From Candidatus Rokuibacteriota bacterium (lineage in GTDB: Bacteria; Methylomirabilota; Methylomirabilia; Rokubacteriales; CSP1-6): a stretch of 6,419 nt of DNA. The position numbers and the translations under genes were made by a program. Below are positions 5,736 through 6,419 of this stretch, in pieces (the first letter of the stretch is position 1; the number at the start of each line of letters is the position of its first letter). Under the pieces are notes generated by a model. That model saw nothing but the letters and a program-made list of their open reading frames with translations, was not told the DNA's origin and did no database searches. The stretch lies in assembly GCA_003221595.1 (NCBI GenBank), contig QHSM01000433.1, forward strand, positions 1 through 6,419, given 5' to 3'.

Positions 5736-5748
5736 GAACCCGGTCGCA

Positions 5749-6198
5749 ATGGGGCGGTGGCTCAGCGCGCTCGTGATCGGGGCCGTTGCTCCGGGGCTGG
5801 CCGTCGGAGCGGGTGCGATCGCCCAGACGAAGTCGGCGACGTCCGCCCCGTCGACCCGCGCATTCGACAAGCTGTCGCTCGGAAACCAGAAAGTGGCTGC
5901 CTCCCTGTACGAGGCCCAGAATGCTCGGACGTCACCGACAGGCTCGCCGAGCAGACCGCTGATACTCCAGCAAATCGCGGCGAAGAGGCTGTCGGGTCAG
6001 AGTTGGGGAGAGATCTTCAGGGAGATGAAAGCGCAGGGGCTCGTCCAGGAAAAGAGTCTGAGTCAAGTCGTCAGCAGGTACGGACAAGTCGCCGGTCCGG
6101 AGCCAGGAGCGAGCGCGACCAGCACCGGCAGGGCGAGCGCCCTCGGAGGTACCTCGCTCGACGGCGTGTCGTCCGGCAACGGTCACGGGGGCCGGTGA
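5749..6198 (+). CDS. Small secreted protein of unknown function
   Basis: I cannot assign a named family to this 149-residue protein. It begins with a clear Sec signal peptide (MGRW, then a hydrophobic run to GAGAIAQT, with likely cleavage after Ala25). The mature part has a short linker rich in Ser, Thr and Ala and a conserved-looking core: FDKLSLGNQKVAASLYEAQ (39-57), LILQQIAAKRLSGQSWGEIFREMKAQGLV (71-99) and KSLSQVVSRYG (102-112). A Gly/Ser-rich, probably disordered tail follows (115-149). The core reads as two or three amphipathic helices. I recall similar GNQK...GWG-x-x-F-x-EMKAQGL proteins among uncharacterised exported proteins of environmental bacteria, but could not verify this. It is probably periplasmic. 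The TGA overlaps the next ATG as TGATG, so the pair forms an operon, apparently under a sigma-54-type promoter. Confidence 0.75.
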   Translation: MGRWLSALVIGAVAPGLAVGAGAIAQTKSATSAPSTRAFDKLSLGNQKVAASLYEAQNARTSPTGSPSRPLILQQIAAKRLSGQSWGEIFREMKAQGLVQEKSLSQVVSRYGQVAGPEPGASATSTGRASALGGTSLDGVSSGNGHGGR

Positions 6199-6419
6199 TG
6201 ACCGGGCGATGGAATCCCTGGGGCGTCACCGCGCTCGGCCTGGTCGTCGTCATGGCGACCGCCCTCGTCATGGGGCTCGTCGTCGCGAACTGGTCCGGAT
6301 CCAGCCAGGAGCCCGAGCCGATCAGGCAGGCCCCAGCCGCAGCCCGTCCGCGGCCGCCCTCGCGAAGCGTCAGCGTGATGCCGGCGGCCTCGCAGATCGC
6401 GCGCACTGAGCCGGTGGCC
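6198..6419 (+). CDS. N-terminal part of a single-pass membrane protein of unknown function (3' truncated)
   Basis: An ATG at 6198-6200 shares its A with the upstream TGA, and the frame stays open to the window edge (74 codons seen). The start reads MTGRWNPWGVTALG. It leads into a strong hydrophobic helix (about residues 9-31, LGLVVVMATALVMGLVVANW) and then a Pro/Ala/Arg-rich linker (EPEPIRQAPAAARPRPPSRS). This is the pattern of a membrane-anchored protein with its main domain outside the inner membrane, which lies beyond the window. The short basic N-terminus suggests an N-in orientation. Because the hydrophobic stretch could in principle be a signal peptide, secretion is the alternative. Coupling to the upstream secreted protein suggests the two act in the same envelope process. 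Confidence 0.65.
   Translation, partial: MTGRWNPWGVTALGLVVVMATALVMGLVVANWSGSSQEPEPIRQAPAAARPRPPSRSVSVMPAASQIARTEPVA

Noticed and set aside
5646..5870. - strand open frame of 74 codons over the start of the secreted-protein gene
   Set aside because: It lies antisense to a clear signal peptide and across the sigma-54-type element, and it has no ribosome binding site or motif.

Overview
The window is very GC-rich (about two thirds or more G+C), densely coded and chromosomal in character. It has no tRNA, rRNA, CRISPR array, insertion sequence or phage gene. A MlaC-type periplasmic lipid carrier and other exported proteins point to a diderm (Gram-negative-type) bacterium. The GC content and the style of the small secreted genes at the right edge would fit an uncultured soil lineage such as Rokubacteria/Methylomirabilota or a deltaproteobacterium, but that placement is only a guess.

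Layout. (1) Positions 2-1071, + strand: the last codons of an unidentified, possibly membrane-associated gene, overlapping by ATGA the start of a complete corA Mg2+/Co2+ channel gene. (2) Positions 1078-2264, - strand, convergent with corA: a BadF/BcrA-type sugar-kinase-like ATPase (probable N-acetylglucosamine or MurNAc kinase), followed with a GTGA overlap by a small thioredoxin-like [2Fe-2S] ferredoxin-type protein. (3) Positions 2450-3067, + strand: a stand-alone mlaC-like gene with a good ribosome binding site, ended by a strong hairpin. (4) Positions 3166-5573, - strand: a two-domain glycoside hydrolase 3 gene of the NagZ type, followed with overlap by a DUF429-like predicted nuclease gene. 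(5) Positions 5749-6419, + strand: a small secreted protein gene and the start of a single-pass membrane protein gene, overlapping as TGATG.

How the genes may work together. NagZ releases GlcNAc from muropeptides in the cytoplasm. BadF-family kinases include GlcNAc/MurNAc kinases, so the two - strand transcription units may serve the same cell-wall recycling pathway although mlaC lies between them. CorA and MlaC concern envelope transport (Mg2+ uptake and phospholipid traffic).

The most striking signals are regulatory and lie in the 175-base divergent gap between nagZ and the secreted-protein gene. On the nagZ side there is a perfect TATAAT ending six bases before its GTG, which predicts a leaderless mRNA. 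On the other side there is a near-perfect sigma-54 -24/-12 element just before the ATG, with a TGT-N10-ACA inverted repeat about 85 bases further upstream, laid out like an enhancer-binding-protein site. I see no clearly new defence or mobile system here.
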